Shown: positions 13,277 through 28,200, numbered from the stretch's first letter. The stretch is DNA of 64,000 nucleotides from Fratercula arctica (GCA_947846985.1 CANTUZ010000020.1:3239959-3303958); one strand, 5' to 3'. Numbers and translations are program-made. The notes: generated by a model not told the origin, from the sequence alone.

Positions 13277-16200
13277 GTAAGACTTTTGGTCTGTAGCAAA
13301 CCCCATGTAGTGTGTATTATGTGATAGGGTGGCAGAGCTAGTGGGAGGGATGCTGGTGTAAGGAGGAGGTTTGTGTGCACTTAACTTGGACTAGAGCCAC
13401 CTTGCTACTGAAGGAGGTAGGCTGCCAACCCCTGCGCATTCCCCTCCTTACGTTTGCACAGTTTGTGGCGAGACACGCAGCTCAGTTCACCACCAGTCTT
13501 GTTCCTCATGCTACCACACAAACAAAAACTCTAGGAAACATATAGATAAAAGAAATTGAAGTACAAGTTTGGTTTTTTGTGGCTTTTTTTTTTTAGTGCA
13601 AGTAGCTAGATCTGAAAATAAATCAAGAATCCTTAGCTAGCTAGTCATGTTTCTGATTACTTGATGCAAACAAATAGAGTAAGGTTTTTAAGTCAATGAA
13701 GAAATTAATTTTAATCTCAAAGCCTTTTGCCTCATGACCAGCCTGTATATTGCCACTACCCTTCATCACACCATTTCTCTGACTGTCCCTGTCATTTGGC
13801 TCTTTATAGTTCTCTCTGTTCTCTGTGGAGGCAGTGATACAATGATCTGATGGTGGGAAGAGGTAGCGATGCAAGGGTAACCTGGCAAGTACCCTTTGCT
13901 TTTTAATACACTTCTGACAGAATTGCTTTCTCGTGCTTTGAGAGGATGAAAGGCTGGATAGACCACATTCCAGTATGAAATAAGTCAAAACAGTGACTGG
14001 AATCCAGGAAGTGAGACTGGGCAAAATACATTCTCAGTGCTTGATCTGTTGGGATGGAGTCAGAGAGAAAAATGAGATCCATGGATGTAAAGTGGAATAC
14101 CTTGTCTTCAAGTGTTGTGATGACAGGATGTTGCATGAATGTTTAAGCTGTGTGTCTGAATTTAATTGACCTGCTTGCACTTTTGTGAAGGAGAATGATA
14201 GCACAGCAAGGTATAACATCATGAATCATCATGAGTAAAGTTCAGCTGTGTTGTATTTCTGCTTGTAAATAACTGCAGTATTTGAGTGCTATACAGATTT
14301 GTGCTGAACATCAAAGTATAACAGATTAAAACCGTACTAAAAATCTTAAGAGTATTTCATCAGGACATGAGAGGTGAGAAGAGGGGGTGTGTATGTGTTT
14401 AAGAACACTAATTTATAAAGATTGTATTCTATAGAAAAGGCTAATTATTTCAGTTTACTTTTTTGCCTCTGTTTGTATTAGTGCAATGGAAAGATGACAT
14501 GTATAGCTTGCTTAAACTCCAGTAATGTGAAAAATTGACTGGCAATTTTTTTATAATTGTCTCAAATACAAGTCTTACAAATGTAGTAAGTTTGACACAT
14601 CTTGTTTCTCCACTATTAGTATCATAATTCATGTGTGTTATGACTACACCCCTGTCTTGCTCCTTTCAGACTCTTTCCTCTCTGTTCTTCTGATGTAGTC
14701 TTTCCTGCATGCAAATTCAGCCTTAATTTAACATCCTCGTTCAAGCAATGTTTCATTGTTCTTGGAATGTTTGACCTTCTGAAATCCATGGGTCTTCTAA
14801 AATGAGGAAAGGGAGTTAAGATTAACTTACGAGTTCCTGGCAAGGCCAACATTTTTTCTGGCTTCTATGTGGGTTAAAGCCTGGCTGCTTAAAAAGTACA
14901 TCTGTGCTCTAACAGTGGTGCTGGAGGCCAGATCTTGTTAAAACCATGCTGTTGAGGCATGTTTTAGTTAAATGCAACTTCACATACTGTGTTATGACTG
15001 CAATTTAAGGAGGGCCATAGCACTTTAAAACCATTTTATGGTTTAATTAAGGTATAATATCAAAGGACTATAGTGTTTCCAGATAATATCTGCTTGTTAG
15101 GTAGATAAATGAAGCAAAGCCAAGGGTTTTAACAGCTCTACAGGAACCCTTGATTAAATGACTTCAGTTCTAGAACACAAAATACCTGAGGCATGTGTTA
15201 CCGAAGCATTTAGTGTCTGACAAGTATGACAAGCAGAGCTCTGAGAAATAGTCAGTTTTAAGCATGCAAGCAGTAAGCTAGGCTCAGTCGGGTTTTCGTA
15301 TGTGTTATTAAAAAACAGTACCCTGTTCCGATATCTTCCAGAACGGTGCTTGGCTGGTCTGCCAAAAGACCAGTTTGTATAGTAGAACCATTGCTGAAAG
15401 AGCAGCAGGATTTAACAGACTTATTTCCTCTTCCCACTCTACCCCCAGCTGTTGCTGGCTCTGCAGGACAGTTACTACAATTTATCATCTCCTGAGAGAT
15501 GAGTGTACTGAAATAGAATGACATAATCATCATTTCATTTTATGGGGCTTATCAGTTGCAGCGTTCTAGGCACCTTGCAAGCCTAAAGCCATTAAAACCG
15601 ATAAAAATCACATAAATTATTTAAACTGAACCATGTTGCTGGGCTGCCAGCCTTTTCAGATGAGACTTCATGCTCAACTCCCACACGCCATAGTCTGAGG
15701 TCAGCTCAGACTCAGCTGCTCTTCCAGAGACCTCCCTATCTCAGCAGTGTTTCCAATCTCCCACTCCGAATATTCCACTTGTTCACATCGTGCTATCCCT
15801 GCTAGATTGTGAATTCCACAAATAAGGACTTGACTAGAAAACCAGTCCCTGCCATGTCTTCACTGAAGTATCCACAGGGATTAAATTAGCAGGCAAGCTG
15901 TTGCGAAGGATGCTCTTTGGGGTAACCTGAGGTCAGACCAGCATCCACCGTTCTCGTCTCAGACTAGACACAGAGTGGTTCCAAGCTTCTTGGTGGTTCA
16001 GCCTTTCCTTAGCTCTTTCCATCGACCTTAACCAAGCAGAAGGTATTCTTAAAGTCATTGGCTTAGTCATGTCACGTAATTGCGGAAGAAGCAAAAGAAA
16101 ATTCTGCTAAACTGATTTTTCACAAGTCTCAGAAGCTCTTTTCATTTTGGCTGCCCCAGTACGTGTTATCTTTGGCTGAGATGGCTGTGCTCGCACGCAG

Positions 16201-19200
16201 TAGCTGTTTTCTGTATCTCTACAGATTGCCAGGTCACGCTGTCAGTCCCGCTATCTGCAGTCTAAACACTGATCTCCACAAATAAATCATGTGTTCACAA
16301 TCCTTTCCACCTTTGCACAAGGCTAAGAGAAGGGTTGGTGCATGAAGGGAAATAAACCCATTTAGAAAATAGTACTAGCTCTTCAATTATAGTTCAAATC
16401 GTTGGTTTCTCCTGAGACTGCTAACAGGCTTAAAAAAGAATAAATCCCTGAAAGAAAATGTTTCCAGCACTTTGTGTTATTAACATGTATGTTGATGTTG
16501 CAAGGCTCAGGAGATACATTTAGGGAGGCAGAAAGAAGTGGGGGGGGGAACCCACCTAGATCTGACCTCATTGTTGTCTCTAGCGTTGGTAAAATATATG
16601 TGCATGTTGGTTATGTTAAATTTTTTTTTTTTTTTGCAGCAGAGAATTGCTGCAAAAACTTTGAGGCTTTTGCTGTGTAAAGAAGACCTAGAGATAATTC
16701 AAATAGAAATATAAATTGTACTACTGGTCTCTAAATGGACCAGTTAAGCCTTATCTGAAAACTGTATTCTTCAGCATCCACGGCTGGCTGTGTTATGTGT
16801 ATCCTGGTACTCCTTTGACTGTTCAACAATTGCACAACTGTTTTAATAAGCGTGTTTCACCCAGTCTTACACAAACAGACACAAAGCTTTTCCTGGTGCA
16901 CTGTCAGTAATTCTTTCTTCTCTTTAATCCCAGGGACAGAGGCGTGGCCCCCGGGGGTTTGTCTGAAGTATGTCGGGGGAGACCAGTTTGGCCACGTCAA
17001 CATGGTGATGGTCAGGTCCCTGGAGCCCCAGGAGATCGCAGACGTCAGCGTTCAGATGTGCAGCCCCAGCACGGCAGGAATGTATCAGGGACAGTGGCGA
17101 ATGTGCACGGCCACGGGACTGTATTACGGAGGTGAGTGATCCCTTTGCTGCCGCTTCAGGCTCTTCCTGATATTCCCACCACAGGAAAAATGGAGATTCC
17201 CAGCCCCTTGCAGATGCTCTCCCGATAACCGTGCGGTGAAGGTAGAGGACTGCCAGCTCTGAGCCTAAATATAGAAAATAGAATAGGGAAAAACATCAAG
17301 TGAGCTGCTTTTGTTGTCTTGGTCAGCGCAGAACTGTTTTCTAAACACTGGAACCAATTGCTGATTACACAAAGCTCTGAAAAAACAAAGAGACTTGCAC
17401 AGTTCTCCTGGAGACTCTTTCCCAGTCGGTCCTTGTCAGGATTCTTTCCCAGTTTTCCAGTGCTGAACGTTGTGAACTACATACGGGCATAAAAATCTAT
17501 TTAAACGGTGAAAACCTCATCTGAGAATTTTAGTAAATGCCCGGGTTTTAATAGTATAACTTGGTGCATCTACTATGAACTGATTTTCTGTGTTAAAAAA
17601 ATCACTTTTTGATATTTTGCCTGGTGCCTCAGGGTGAGCCACCAACATCTTCATTCATTTGGAGCCTTTCAGTCATTTTTAGCCAGCTTTAGTTTATACT
17701 GAGAACATCTTTGTGTCTATTTTGGCAGTTGGGAGTATCCCGAGTGCATGGTTTTGAGTGTGAGATGTTAGCGCTCGGAGTCAAAAATAACTCTTTGCTC
17801 AGAAGCACGGGGTTTTTGGCAGAATTGTCGGCAAATGTACGACTATGGGGCATTGGAGGGGGATGTGGCTAGTCCCTGAAGAAAGGGCATAAATTCCCCT
17901 ACGCAGGTTGAAAGCTGTGTTCAGCTTGTGATACCTACCACAAAAGGTGTGTTTACAAAGCTGAGGTTTTCCCAGCAGCTGACAAACAGTTTAAGATCTT
18001 CCTAAACTTCCTGAAGTTGCGCATTTTGCAAGAAAACAACCTACAAATTCAAATCCTTTTGGCTACTGAGCTCGGAGTCAAAGATGCCCTTCCCCTTTGA
18101 TATAATTAATGGCTTTTAATGCTAGTTGTCCGCCGGAGGTTGGGCCTAACAGCCGAGCGAGGGCCTGGCAAGCGGCTGGGGCTGGTGGTTTATCATGCCG
18201 GTAGGGCTTTGGTAGCCCCGGGGCGAGCGGCGGGGCCGGGCGTTGCGCCGCGGGCGGGCAGCAGGGGGCGCCGCGCTGCCGCCGGGCCGCGGGGCGATGC
18301 GGGGGGGGGGACGGACGGGTGTGGGGCATTGATGGTGTCCCCAAAGGGGTTACAACCCGCCAGGGCGCTGGAGGACCTTGAGAAGGTTGTATTATTGGAA
18401 GGTAACATCCCACGGTCTTTAATTGGGTTATAAAATGCAAACTAATGAGCCCAGCCCTGTTAAACCCGGGGAGGTTCCGTGGATTCCTGCTGCTGGGGGA
18501 GCCGTGGTGGTAAAACCCAGCAGCAGAAGTACCTGCTGTCTCCTCCCCCCGGCTACCAGTGGCAGCAGGAAGGAGCCCCTTGTAGGTTAACACTTGGCTG
18601 CAGAAAACCTGGAAACAATTAAATGTGACACGAGGTGCTGTTATTAGATCTGCCGAGGCGAGATAAGGTATTGCTGCTGTTGTTCCTAATTCTCCCCCTC
18701 CGTGCTGCAAAACAAAACTGGAGCACACTTAATGGCGAGGTGGAAAAAAAAAAAGACAATAAAACTGAATTTGGTTACATATCAAGAAATGTCTTTATGT
18801 AAATAGGCCATAATGTTTGCATGAAGTGCACATGAAATGGTAGGTAAAATAACAATCTTATCTGTGTACAGGAGGCAGACATGCACTAGGTAAGAACTGT
18901 AAATATGTTTCTTACTCTAGCCAGTACTTTGTGAATTCGTGTAATAGTCTACCAAGCCTGGTTATCTTATCCACCTACTGTGAGTGTTTTGGAACAGGAA
19001 TGGAGATACTTTGCAGTGAATTGTCGTAAATATAATTACCTTCTAAGTCACCCTTTTGTTGTTTTATGTTAATAGTCAAGCCTTTCAAAGCTAAACAAAA
19101 AACATTGCCTTTTCTTTATCATCAGAGTAGAAAGCTGGCAGTGATATCTCCTGTCTCTCATTTCGGTCTTGCTGCGTAGCCTTGGATAAAGTCACTTGTG

Positions 19201-22200
19201 GTTTTCTTTTTTCAATGCATCCTATCGGTAATCTGAAATATAGAGCTTTGAGTTGTTATGTCAGTTTGTTATATGTTCTTAGCTGGTTCATGTAAGTTCA
19301 GGAGGAGTAAAACTTGCCTAGTTTTCTTGAAAGATTGGACACTGAATTAGTGCTAAACCAGTACTTCTGATGCTTCATAAACATGTATTTTAAACAGTCT
19401 TTGTTCTTGCTGTTGTGAAGGATGGAATTTATGTTTTGTTTTTCTCCTTCTGCCCCCTCTTTCAAAAACTCCATCTAATGACAACTCGAGTGTCTGTCTT
19501 TTTCCACAGATGTCATCTGGGTGATCCTCAGCGTGGAAGTTGGAGGACTTCTAGGTGTAACACAGCAGCTGTCATCCTTTGAAACGGAGTTCAACACGCA
19601 GCCGCATCGCAAGGTAGAAGGAAACTTTAACCCATTCGCCTCTCCACAGAAGAACAGGCAACCAGATGAAAACAACCTAAAAGACCCTGGGGGTTCCGAG
19701 CTAGGCACAATCAGCAAAAACACATGGGGGCCTGCTCCTGACCAAATCGAACAAGATCAGAATGGACTGTCACAAAACTCTGTAAATCTCTCCCCCAGCA
19801 GTCACTCGAACAACTTGTCGGTAGTGACGTACAGTAAGGTAGGTGCCCTGGGAGAACAGGAGAATGGGTAGGTGATGAGACCGATGTATGTAATAGTTCT
19901 TCGTTACAAACTGCAAAGCCCTTCCCTTCTGCTTCTGCCAGACCTGCTAAGGAAGGTTTTGAATTTGACTGTCTGACTCTGCCAACTCCTCATGTTATAT
20001 CAAAATACTTTTGCCTCTGATAGACTCTACCAGATCCACCTTTTTGTTTTTTTGCTTCAAGTCCTTCTTAAAATTTATATAATCTTGTCTGGGTGCTGTA
20101 ACTATTAGTGGCTGGAGCCCGCTCCAGTTGCCTGTGCAAATAAGTCAAAATATCTCTCTAGATGTGCTCCTGAGTTTTAAATAATTTTGAAAAGAGGACA
20201 AAAATAACCACACCCCCAAAGCCTAAGATTAACCAGATAACTTCTTCTTAGCTGGTGTGGGGAGACTACAGAGCTCAACATTTTGATCCCAGAAGCTCCC
20301 TGTCAGGAACAGTCAATCAAAGGACTATTCCTGTCTGTGTCCTTGTCTTGTTTATAATTGTAGGTGACTTTTAAATTATGTTTTCTTTAAATCTCTCTCA
20401 AAAGCTTGCTTGGTGGATGCTATATGAGTCTGAGTGATATTTTGACTGTTTTTATTTGCTTGTGTGTGAAAAATGAATTGCAGGATTATTTACAATTCAG
20501 AATCCACCTGTTAATGCAGCCAGTATGTGTAGGTGTGTACTGTCGTATGTCAAACTAGTTTGATTTTTTTAAAATCCTTTAAAAATGCTTTACTGTACTT
20601 TAAGCAGGCTATGTAGGACAATAACACTTGGTTGCTGAATGACTTAATAAAGCCCTAATATTAGTTCACCTACAGCACTTTAGCTCCTAACTGGATGAAC
20701 TGCCTGTCCTCTACCAGTGGATCATATTTTAGTGACCTACTTCGCACCAGGGCTATGCATTTTTTTACTGATGGCATGCGTGGGATTAACTGTTTGACAG
20801 ACTACCAGTCACCTTTCTTGTGTTTTGCACCCCAAACATAAATTTGCTGTAAGCTGTATTGGCTCCCACTTCAAGATTCTTGCTCACTAAAAGCGAAATG
20901 GATGGCTTGGGAAGTGATTAAAAAATAAAGCCTTTCACCTCTAAGTTCAAATACAACCTGAATTAGCAGTGACTGAAAGCCACTGCCTTTTATGGTTGCT
21001 TGGAGGATAGTGGTGTTCCCTGAAGAGACAGACACATTCTTCTGACTCCAGAAGCTGTCTATAGACTTTACGCAGAGAATCTGTACCCGTGTATCTCAGG
21101 TGTTTCAGGTGGGGAGTGCTGCCATGCGGCTGGTTGTTGTACACATCCCAGCAGAGATTGGTAACAGCTCTGTGTATCCGTTGATGGAAAATAAAAATCA
21201 GTTACCAACTACAGCTTTGGTGAGATGGTGCACTTAGCTAAGCCTTTCATAGCTAAAATACTAGGTTTAATGTAGGTGGGAAAACTCAATTCCACTTTTG
21301 GTGGTCAGCTTTAGTCTGGAGATGGCTTTTTTTCTTTCCCTTGCCTATTTTCTGAGTGCAGAGCTTGGCAATTGCTTCATTGTTGGTTTGCAGTTGCAGG
21401 TGGATGGATGTGGAACTGCTAATATATGCACTTCTGAGAAAGTTCCGTTGTAGAAATCCTGGATGTGGGGTTTTGGCAGTAACGTGGCCTTCAGTTTTCA
21501 CTAGGTCTCTCCCTGTAGTTTTTCCCCTTACCCTTCCTAGGGAGAGGAGAGTGTTGTGGGCACCGGGGGCTAATGTGTACCAACAGACTCTCCTGGCTGA
21601 GGAGTAAATGCTTTGTCTCTTCTAAGAATGTAGGTGTAAGAAACCAATACTTATTAGACATGGAGAGGACATAGCAAAGGTCAGCTATACTATGGAAAAG
21701 AAAAGGCAAAAAGGAGAGTGAAGCACTACCAGAGAGGATTTCACTGAAGATTTGACTAAACTTAAGTAAGCTGATTTAGCTAGTAACCCAAAGTTCACAA
21801 TCAGTACTCTTACGAGATGTGAGCCATTATAATCTAACTTCAGATGTAGGGTAGGTGGCCTTTCTCCCTTTTTTGTTGTTGTTTTTTTTGGGGTGTTTTT
21901 TGTTTCTTTTTGTATTTACAGAATATTCTTGGGTGGATTTGAGGTGGATTATCTGAGATAAAATCAGGACTTTTGTTTCTTGCTTGCTTCAGAAGGGATA
22001 ACTTTGTGATCCTTTTTGGAGATGGGGTGGGATATGTGAAAGCTCATTGATTTCTGAGGTTTTTTGTCTCTACTACAGTGTTTCTATTTATGACATAATA
22101 AAACAAGTTAGTATTTCCTTTGGAGGCTGTTATTAAAGTAGGTTTGAAGATCAGAGTCCTGTTCCAGCCTTGCCCTTCCTGTAGATTTGACATCCTAGAT

Positions 22201-25200
22201 ACTTGGTCTCCCTTCAAATAGCCGGGTGAACATGCTCACCTTCCATGGCGTAGGTCTAGCACTATTGCATGCCTTCTTCCTGCAAGCTGGAAATCCTTCT
22301 GGAAAACAAGATACTTAATTTTTTTCTAAAAAGGGGTAACATGTAAACAGGATATCCAACTGGGATATTGCTTAAGAAGAAAAGGGCTTATTGAAGGTGA
22401 TGTCAGAAGTATTAAACCACCCGATCAGCAGATGGTGTTCCAGGACCTGTTAGGAAAAGTTCTGTCTGGCCCTGTGCTCTGCTGCTTGAGAGGGGTAAAG
22501 AAAACTACTGCATTTGGAGCTGCTGTCTTGTGATTGAAAATTGATGTGAAAGGCTTTATTTGAAGTTCTAGGAGCAGACAAAAGAGAAATGTGGGTTGGT
22601 TACGTAGTTGCACGTTGGGATTCCTGGATTTTATTTGTCTTGGGCAGGACCTCTAATATTGTTGTCTGCTTTTGTGTACCCGGAGAATGGCGTGAATCTC
22701 TAATCATGTTTGCTACACCATTTGGTGAGATATAGCAAAAGGATAAGTAAGGTCTAGTTAAGGTGCTCAGGAGGTCCTGTATTTAGAAGTAGTATCAGCC
22801 CTTAAATATTTCTCAGATCACTGTGGAGGCTTCCTCTCTGCCAAGAGGTCGTGAAGAACCCCAGTCATGCATGAGACCATGAAATCTTTGAGATAAAACT
22901 AGCAGTTTCTGGCATCTGCAGCTGTAAAACATACTGGAAATCGCCAGACCTTGTCTGTGTTATTCTCCCTCTGGTGCAACTGAGCAGGTGTGACTTGTCC
23001 TCTAAAATTCCCTGTTGGAGTCAGGATCTCAGTGACACTGACGTGCCATCTGCTGCTGGATTAGACAAGTATATCAGTGTTTCATGCGTGGAAATATTCA
23101 AAATACTTTATACAGCAGCATAGAGTACATGGTTTGGATGCTCTGCTCAGTGAAACAAACTTTCCTAGGAAAAAAACACCAAAACAAACAAGATGCTGAA
23201 TTCCCTGTAAGCAGATACGATGAAATCTGTGATCTGGTTGAAACAAAGTGCTTGTGATCTTTATTCCTGCTGTAGTGTATGCCTTCCCTGGGTCCACCCT
23301 GCTCACCTTATCAAATAAACTGCTGGAAGGTTGTATACCAGGGTCTGTGTTCAGGGCATTGCTTTAAGCATGTTTTCGTTCTGTCTATTCCCAGTGGAGT
23401 TTTTCCATGTTCGTAGAATTAAAGATGTGCTTAAGTGCAGGATAGGATGCTTATCTCAGGATAGGGATGAGCTGTATTAGAGTCCAGATATATCCATGCA
23501 TGGGTATTTTATTCTCCTCTTTGGCAATCCCTTTCTCTCTGTATTCTCGAGAGAGATGAGGCTAATATAACTTCCTTCTATTTACTCACTCCTGTCTCAT
23601 AGCAACACTGTCGAGGTCACTACTGCTCTCTTGTGACAGTCTTTTACATTAAAAGTGCAAGATGCAGTCTTACAGTGCCTGGGGAATGAGAGTTAAATTT
23701 CTTAACTAAGGGAAAAACGTACAGGTTTAAATGTCTAAAAAGATCTGAAGTGGATAGCCATGTACTGACATTCAGATTGTACTTGTCACCTATATGTAAA
23801 AAAAAAAAAAAAAAAAATCTGTTGCCCATATGTATTGAGGAATTGCTGCTTTCTGTGTAATGCAGAAAACTGCATGTAGAAGTTCTGATTCTGCAAAGAT
23901 TTGCCCGTACAGAACAATTTGCATAGTCGCTGTCGTAGCAAAGGACGTTCTACAGCTTGGCTGGTATTAATCTGTTCTGTGTGTTACTCATGCTACTCTT
24001 AAAGACCCAATGAAATATAAGCATATGTGGAGTTCACAAAATTAAAATCTTAACACCTTTTTTCCTGCTGTATTTATGCTCCCCATCATGCTTCATTCGA
24101 TGTGGAGCTGAACTCTGATCTGTGCTTCTTGACAGCTTTCTACATGTAAGGGGAAACCGAACCCCCCTCTTCCTTAGAGCCTTTAACTGGCTTCCCCTCT
24201 CTCAGTTTAAAAGTTGCTTCTAGATGCGTGCTTCTTCCAAACCAGGGCACTCTGATTTGCCTATTTTTGGAGTACCTTTGTAAACTTTAGACAAATTTTT
24301 CCACCGGAAACTATTTGGGTACCACACTGTATTTGTGGGTAAGGAAGATGCCCCAGAAATGTTTGCTTCCATGTAGAAGAGAAGCTCCTCCCGTCCTGAT
24401 ATCTGGGCTTCAAACTGGGCTAGTTACCATGTGCTTAAATTCATGTAGAACAAAGCGGGAGAATGTTGGACTCAGAACTACCATAGCTACTCTTTGACAG
24501 CCCCACTGCTGCCTACCATCTGCAGGCTAAACTGGTGTTGCATGAGCTGGTTTGCTTATCTGAGTGAAAGCCTGATGTGTTTGGGCGCTGCATGTTAGCT
24601 CATCCATGAAACCCGCCACTCCGTGTGCTTTTGGACTGTAGGAAATGTGAGATAATCTGATTTTTTAGCTTCACTTTGCTCCATTGCAGGCCGACAGAGT
24701 TTCCCTGTTCTTTTCTCTCTCTGCAGACTAAAAGCACGCCGTTGATTAAGTTACAGGAGCTAAGTTGTTGCATGGTAACTTAATCGCGTACCCGAGCCCT
24801 CATGTGCTCCATCAGCTGTGTGCGTCTAAACCAGCCCTGCCAGTGGCTGTGCTGGCAGAAGGTTCTTAACTTCCTGGTGGTCTTAACCTGCCACGCCATG
24901 TTTGCACAGCATGCATGGAATGAGAAAAAAAAAAGCGCTGAATACTTTGTTCTTCTGTTTGTGTTCAGTTTACGTAAGTTAGTCAAGAGAACTCTGCGTA
25001 GTTTGGAGCAGCGCTGACTAGGAGCGGCCCAGGAGGTGACGAGGAAACGGGGACTTGTAACGTTGTCGGATGCTACTGTCAGTGTACACTGGGAGAGTCC
25101 TGTATTGCTTTGCAGCTCTGCATCACAAACTCCTGTCTCTCCTGAAGTGTACCTTTTCTTGATCTTGACTCAGTCACGAAGGTGAAATAAAGATAGCTAT

Positions 25201-28200
25201 TTGAAAGCCTGTGTGGTGATGGTTTATGAAAGATTAACTTCATTTTATTTCTAGCACAGGTGCCTTTGCTTAAAGAGCTCAGTATTTACAAAAGCTTTTA
25301 ACTTTCCAAAACATCTCAATTCCCTTCTAGATACAGAAGTCAAATGATAATTTATACCAATAATTGTTGTGTAGAGCCTTTTCTTGAAAATGCGTGGTCC
25401 TCTGTTCTCACATATTTATGTGTATGAATAGCCAGTATGCTTTCACTAGCAAGTTAGCAATTACTTCTGTGGAAGATATTGGAAGAACTGAAAGTAAATT
25501 TGCAAAGCTGCAGCTGAGCTTTTCATAAAGATGGTGATCTCATTTTGAGAATAGAAGGGAATTCACTCAAAATAGTGCAAATAATTCTTCAGTTGAAATC
25601 ACTCAGAAAAACTGCAATTGTACGCAGAATTATTTTTGCATGTTTATGATGTGAAATATTGCATACAAGGGATAATTATTCTGGAAAATGCCGTGTAATG
25701 GAGTTTGGTATTTGCATTGCAGCAGTAACTGAAGTTTTCAGGTATCGAGATGCTATTCACTGTGCACAATGAATAAATGTAATGAGAATGAATTGCCCCG
25801 CAGAGAGCGTGCGTCTTAGTGAGGGAGAAAAAAGGAAGTATTCTTATTTCACAAAGGGTAGAAGAATTTCGTGCTCAGGATCTCATGTGAATCCAAGTCT
25901 CTATGCTTGATCTTAAAGAAAAGAAACACAGGGGTTTTAATTTTTTAAGTTCTCATGTATACTAATAAATCTGACGGGTAAGTGAAATGCAATGAAGAGT
26001 GGCAATCCAAAAAGCAGAGATTTTGGGGCTTTTTCTTCTTGGTGAAATTGATTGCATCAGGAGAAGCTAATCTTGGTGGCAGATTTTGGGAATGTTCTTG
26101 GAATTGCTGGGGAGAGAAGCTCCTCCAGGGATGGTGCCTGTTAAGTGATGTGTAGCAAGTGGTACAAAGCTGTATACACTTAGTAACCTGACGCTCTGAA
26201 GGTGAGCTAAATTCTGGTTTTAATTAACACATGATTAGCATAATTGTGTGGCTTTAAATTAGATGCTACAGAAAATAGTAGCTGAAGATCCAAAGGGTTT
26301 CGCTGAAAACGAGGTTAATAGCGTCTTCCCAGGGCCTCTCTGTACACAAAAGGACTAATGAACTGTTCTCGAAGCTGAAAACTCTGGACTGTGTCCTGAT
26401 TAGCTCTAATTCTTTTATGTCATGGGGTGATGCAGATGTCGTGGCTTACGGTGTGCACACATTTAAATCGACAAGGTTTCGCCTGTGACATAAACCGTAA
26501 GATGCATGAAGGGTTCGAGGCTGGCTGCCCCAGCAGAGGGAGCCGGCAGCTGGGAGAGCTGGTGTCCAAACCACTCTCCTGAGGCGTGGGAGCGCTTGAC
26601 AGGCAGCGTCTGCACACAAAGCCGCCTCTGCAGGCAACTAAAAGATGAAGCAAAGCCTGGCATATGTATCTGTACAGGTAATCGGCAACAAATCCTGTTT
26701 TTCTTCCATAGAGCAAGAAGCACAATAGCTTAATCCCTCTGAGGTGAGACTGCTTAGGATCTTGCTTCTAACATTGCTTTCCTTCTGTGTCCTTTGGGGT
26801 TTTTTTGTGCACCTATTCACATTATTTTAACGCTTCTCTTCTGCTCTTCCCCTTCCTCCTGTTTCAGTGACTGTATTTTTTCAGTGACTGTATTTTTTGG
26901 AAATGTTGAATATCTCAGTCTCTTGATTTTAGTGGGAGGTTCTCCTTTCTGAGGTGAACTGTTGTGCTGGGGTCTGCAGGGTGTTATCTTTTGAAAACCT
27001 TGCTTTACAGACCAGGAGTGCAGCATATTCCTGGGGTAGAAGCATGTTTGTTTTCCCATCACTTGCACGTATTTCTGTCTGCAAACAGCAATTTCCAAGT
27101 TTCTGGTCTTCCGTACTTCCCATGTGGTTCATACATACCCTGTTTAATTGTCTGCTAATCCCCCTCTCTTGGTTGAATTTTGAGAGCTCCTGACGGGTGC
27201 TTCATTATGCCATTGTCTTGTATTTTGCCACCTGATATATCCTAAAGAATTAACTTTTTCTTACTAGCTGTAGCAATACTATAGGCTTCTTATAGTGTTT
27301 CCTTTATAATATAGATAAAGAACAGAGCTCTTGAACTTGGATTTTTGCAACTGGGCTTAAGCTAACAAAGTTTATCCTTTCTTTATACGAGTCATGTTCA
27401 AGACTCGTTGCTTCGTGGCTCTGTGGCTCATGCGGCGAGGTTGTTAGAGTTGTAGGAAACAGTATATTTCCTTTGAGATTTGCCCTGTTAAAGGCAAAAT
27501 GGTGAAAACTGAAGTCAGAGCTTCACTTAAAGACTGAGAATGACTTTGTGCTAATTGGGCTTATGACTGTCTTACCAGCATGCTGGAAAGAAGCTGGACT
27601 GTGCTTAAAAAAAGCATTTGCATAAGGGTCTTCTGACTTTGACAATGAAAAATATTGAGCTTTTTGCCCTCGTCTCACTTCTGACCTGAGTGTGTGTCTG
27701 GATCTTACAGGAAGATTTTGTGTGTGGTTTGTACCTTCGTCATTATGACAAACTTTATAGCCCTGTGAGTTGGGAGATATCTTGCCTGCCTGTCGGTCGC
27801 TTTCTTTTGCTTCCTGATGAAACCTTGGATAGATGATTTGAACAATAGAAATTGCAGAAAGGAGTTCCTGTTAATTTGAGACCTGTTACTAGATCTGTCA
27901 TTTAGGTGACTCACTTCAGGATGTAAAGGAGGGAAAATGGATCCTGTAGTAAGCATTTTGATTTTTCAGTTAAATATGGTGGTTGATTTTTCACTTGAGG
28001 AAAACATATATTGTTATCTTAAGAGAGCAAAAGTGGCAGTTGTGGGAACGTGGATTTCCAAATCTTGATTATTTTTTTTTTTTCCTTAAATAGACTCTTC
28101 TACCAGTTACAGCCTCATACTTTAATGTTTGCTGTAATCTTTACAATAGACTTGTGAAACTGCAGTTGCTTGGCCTCGCAGGTATTGTAGCATTTATAGG

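Larger units (their letters stand above)
17132..19509 (+). other. ILRUN: ILRUN intron 3, containing a CpG-rich island
   Basis: A 2.4-kb intron. Most is AT-rich, but about 18125-18380 is sharply GC- and CpG-rich and contains a CTCF-like motif, described separately. The remainder holds nothing recognised. Confidence 0.9.

Noticed and set aside
16622..16680. Poly-T plus GCAG followed by a short open stretch, resembling an exon
   Set aside because: The ILRUN exon junctions on both sides already join in phase, and the peptide has no counterpart in ILRUN.
18078..18728. 216-codon - strand frame across the intronic CpG island
   Set aside because: Composition follows the CpG island (Pro/Ala/Arg) and no conserved segment or splice logic was seen.
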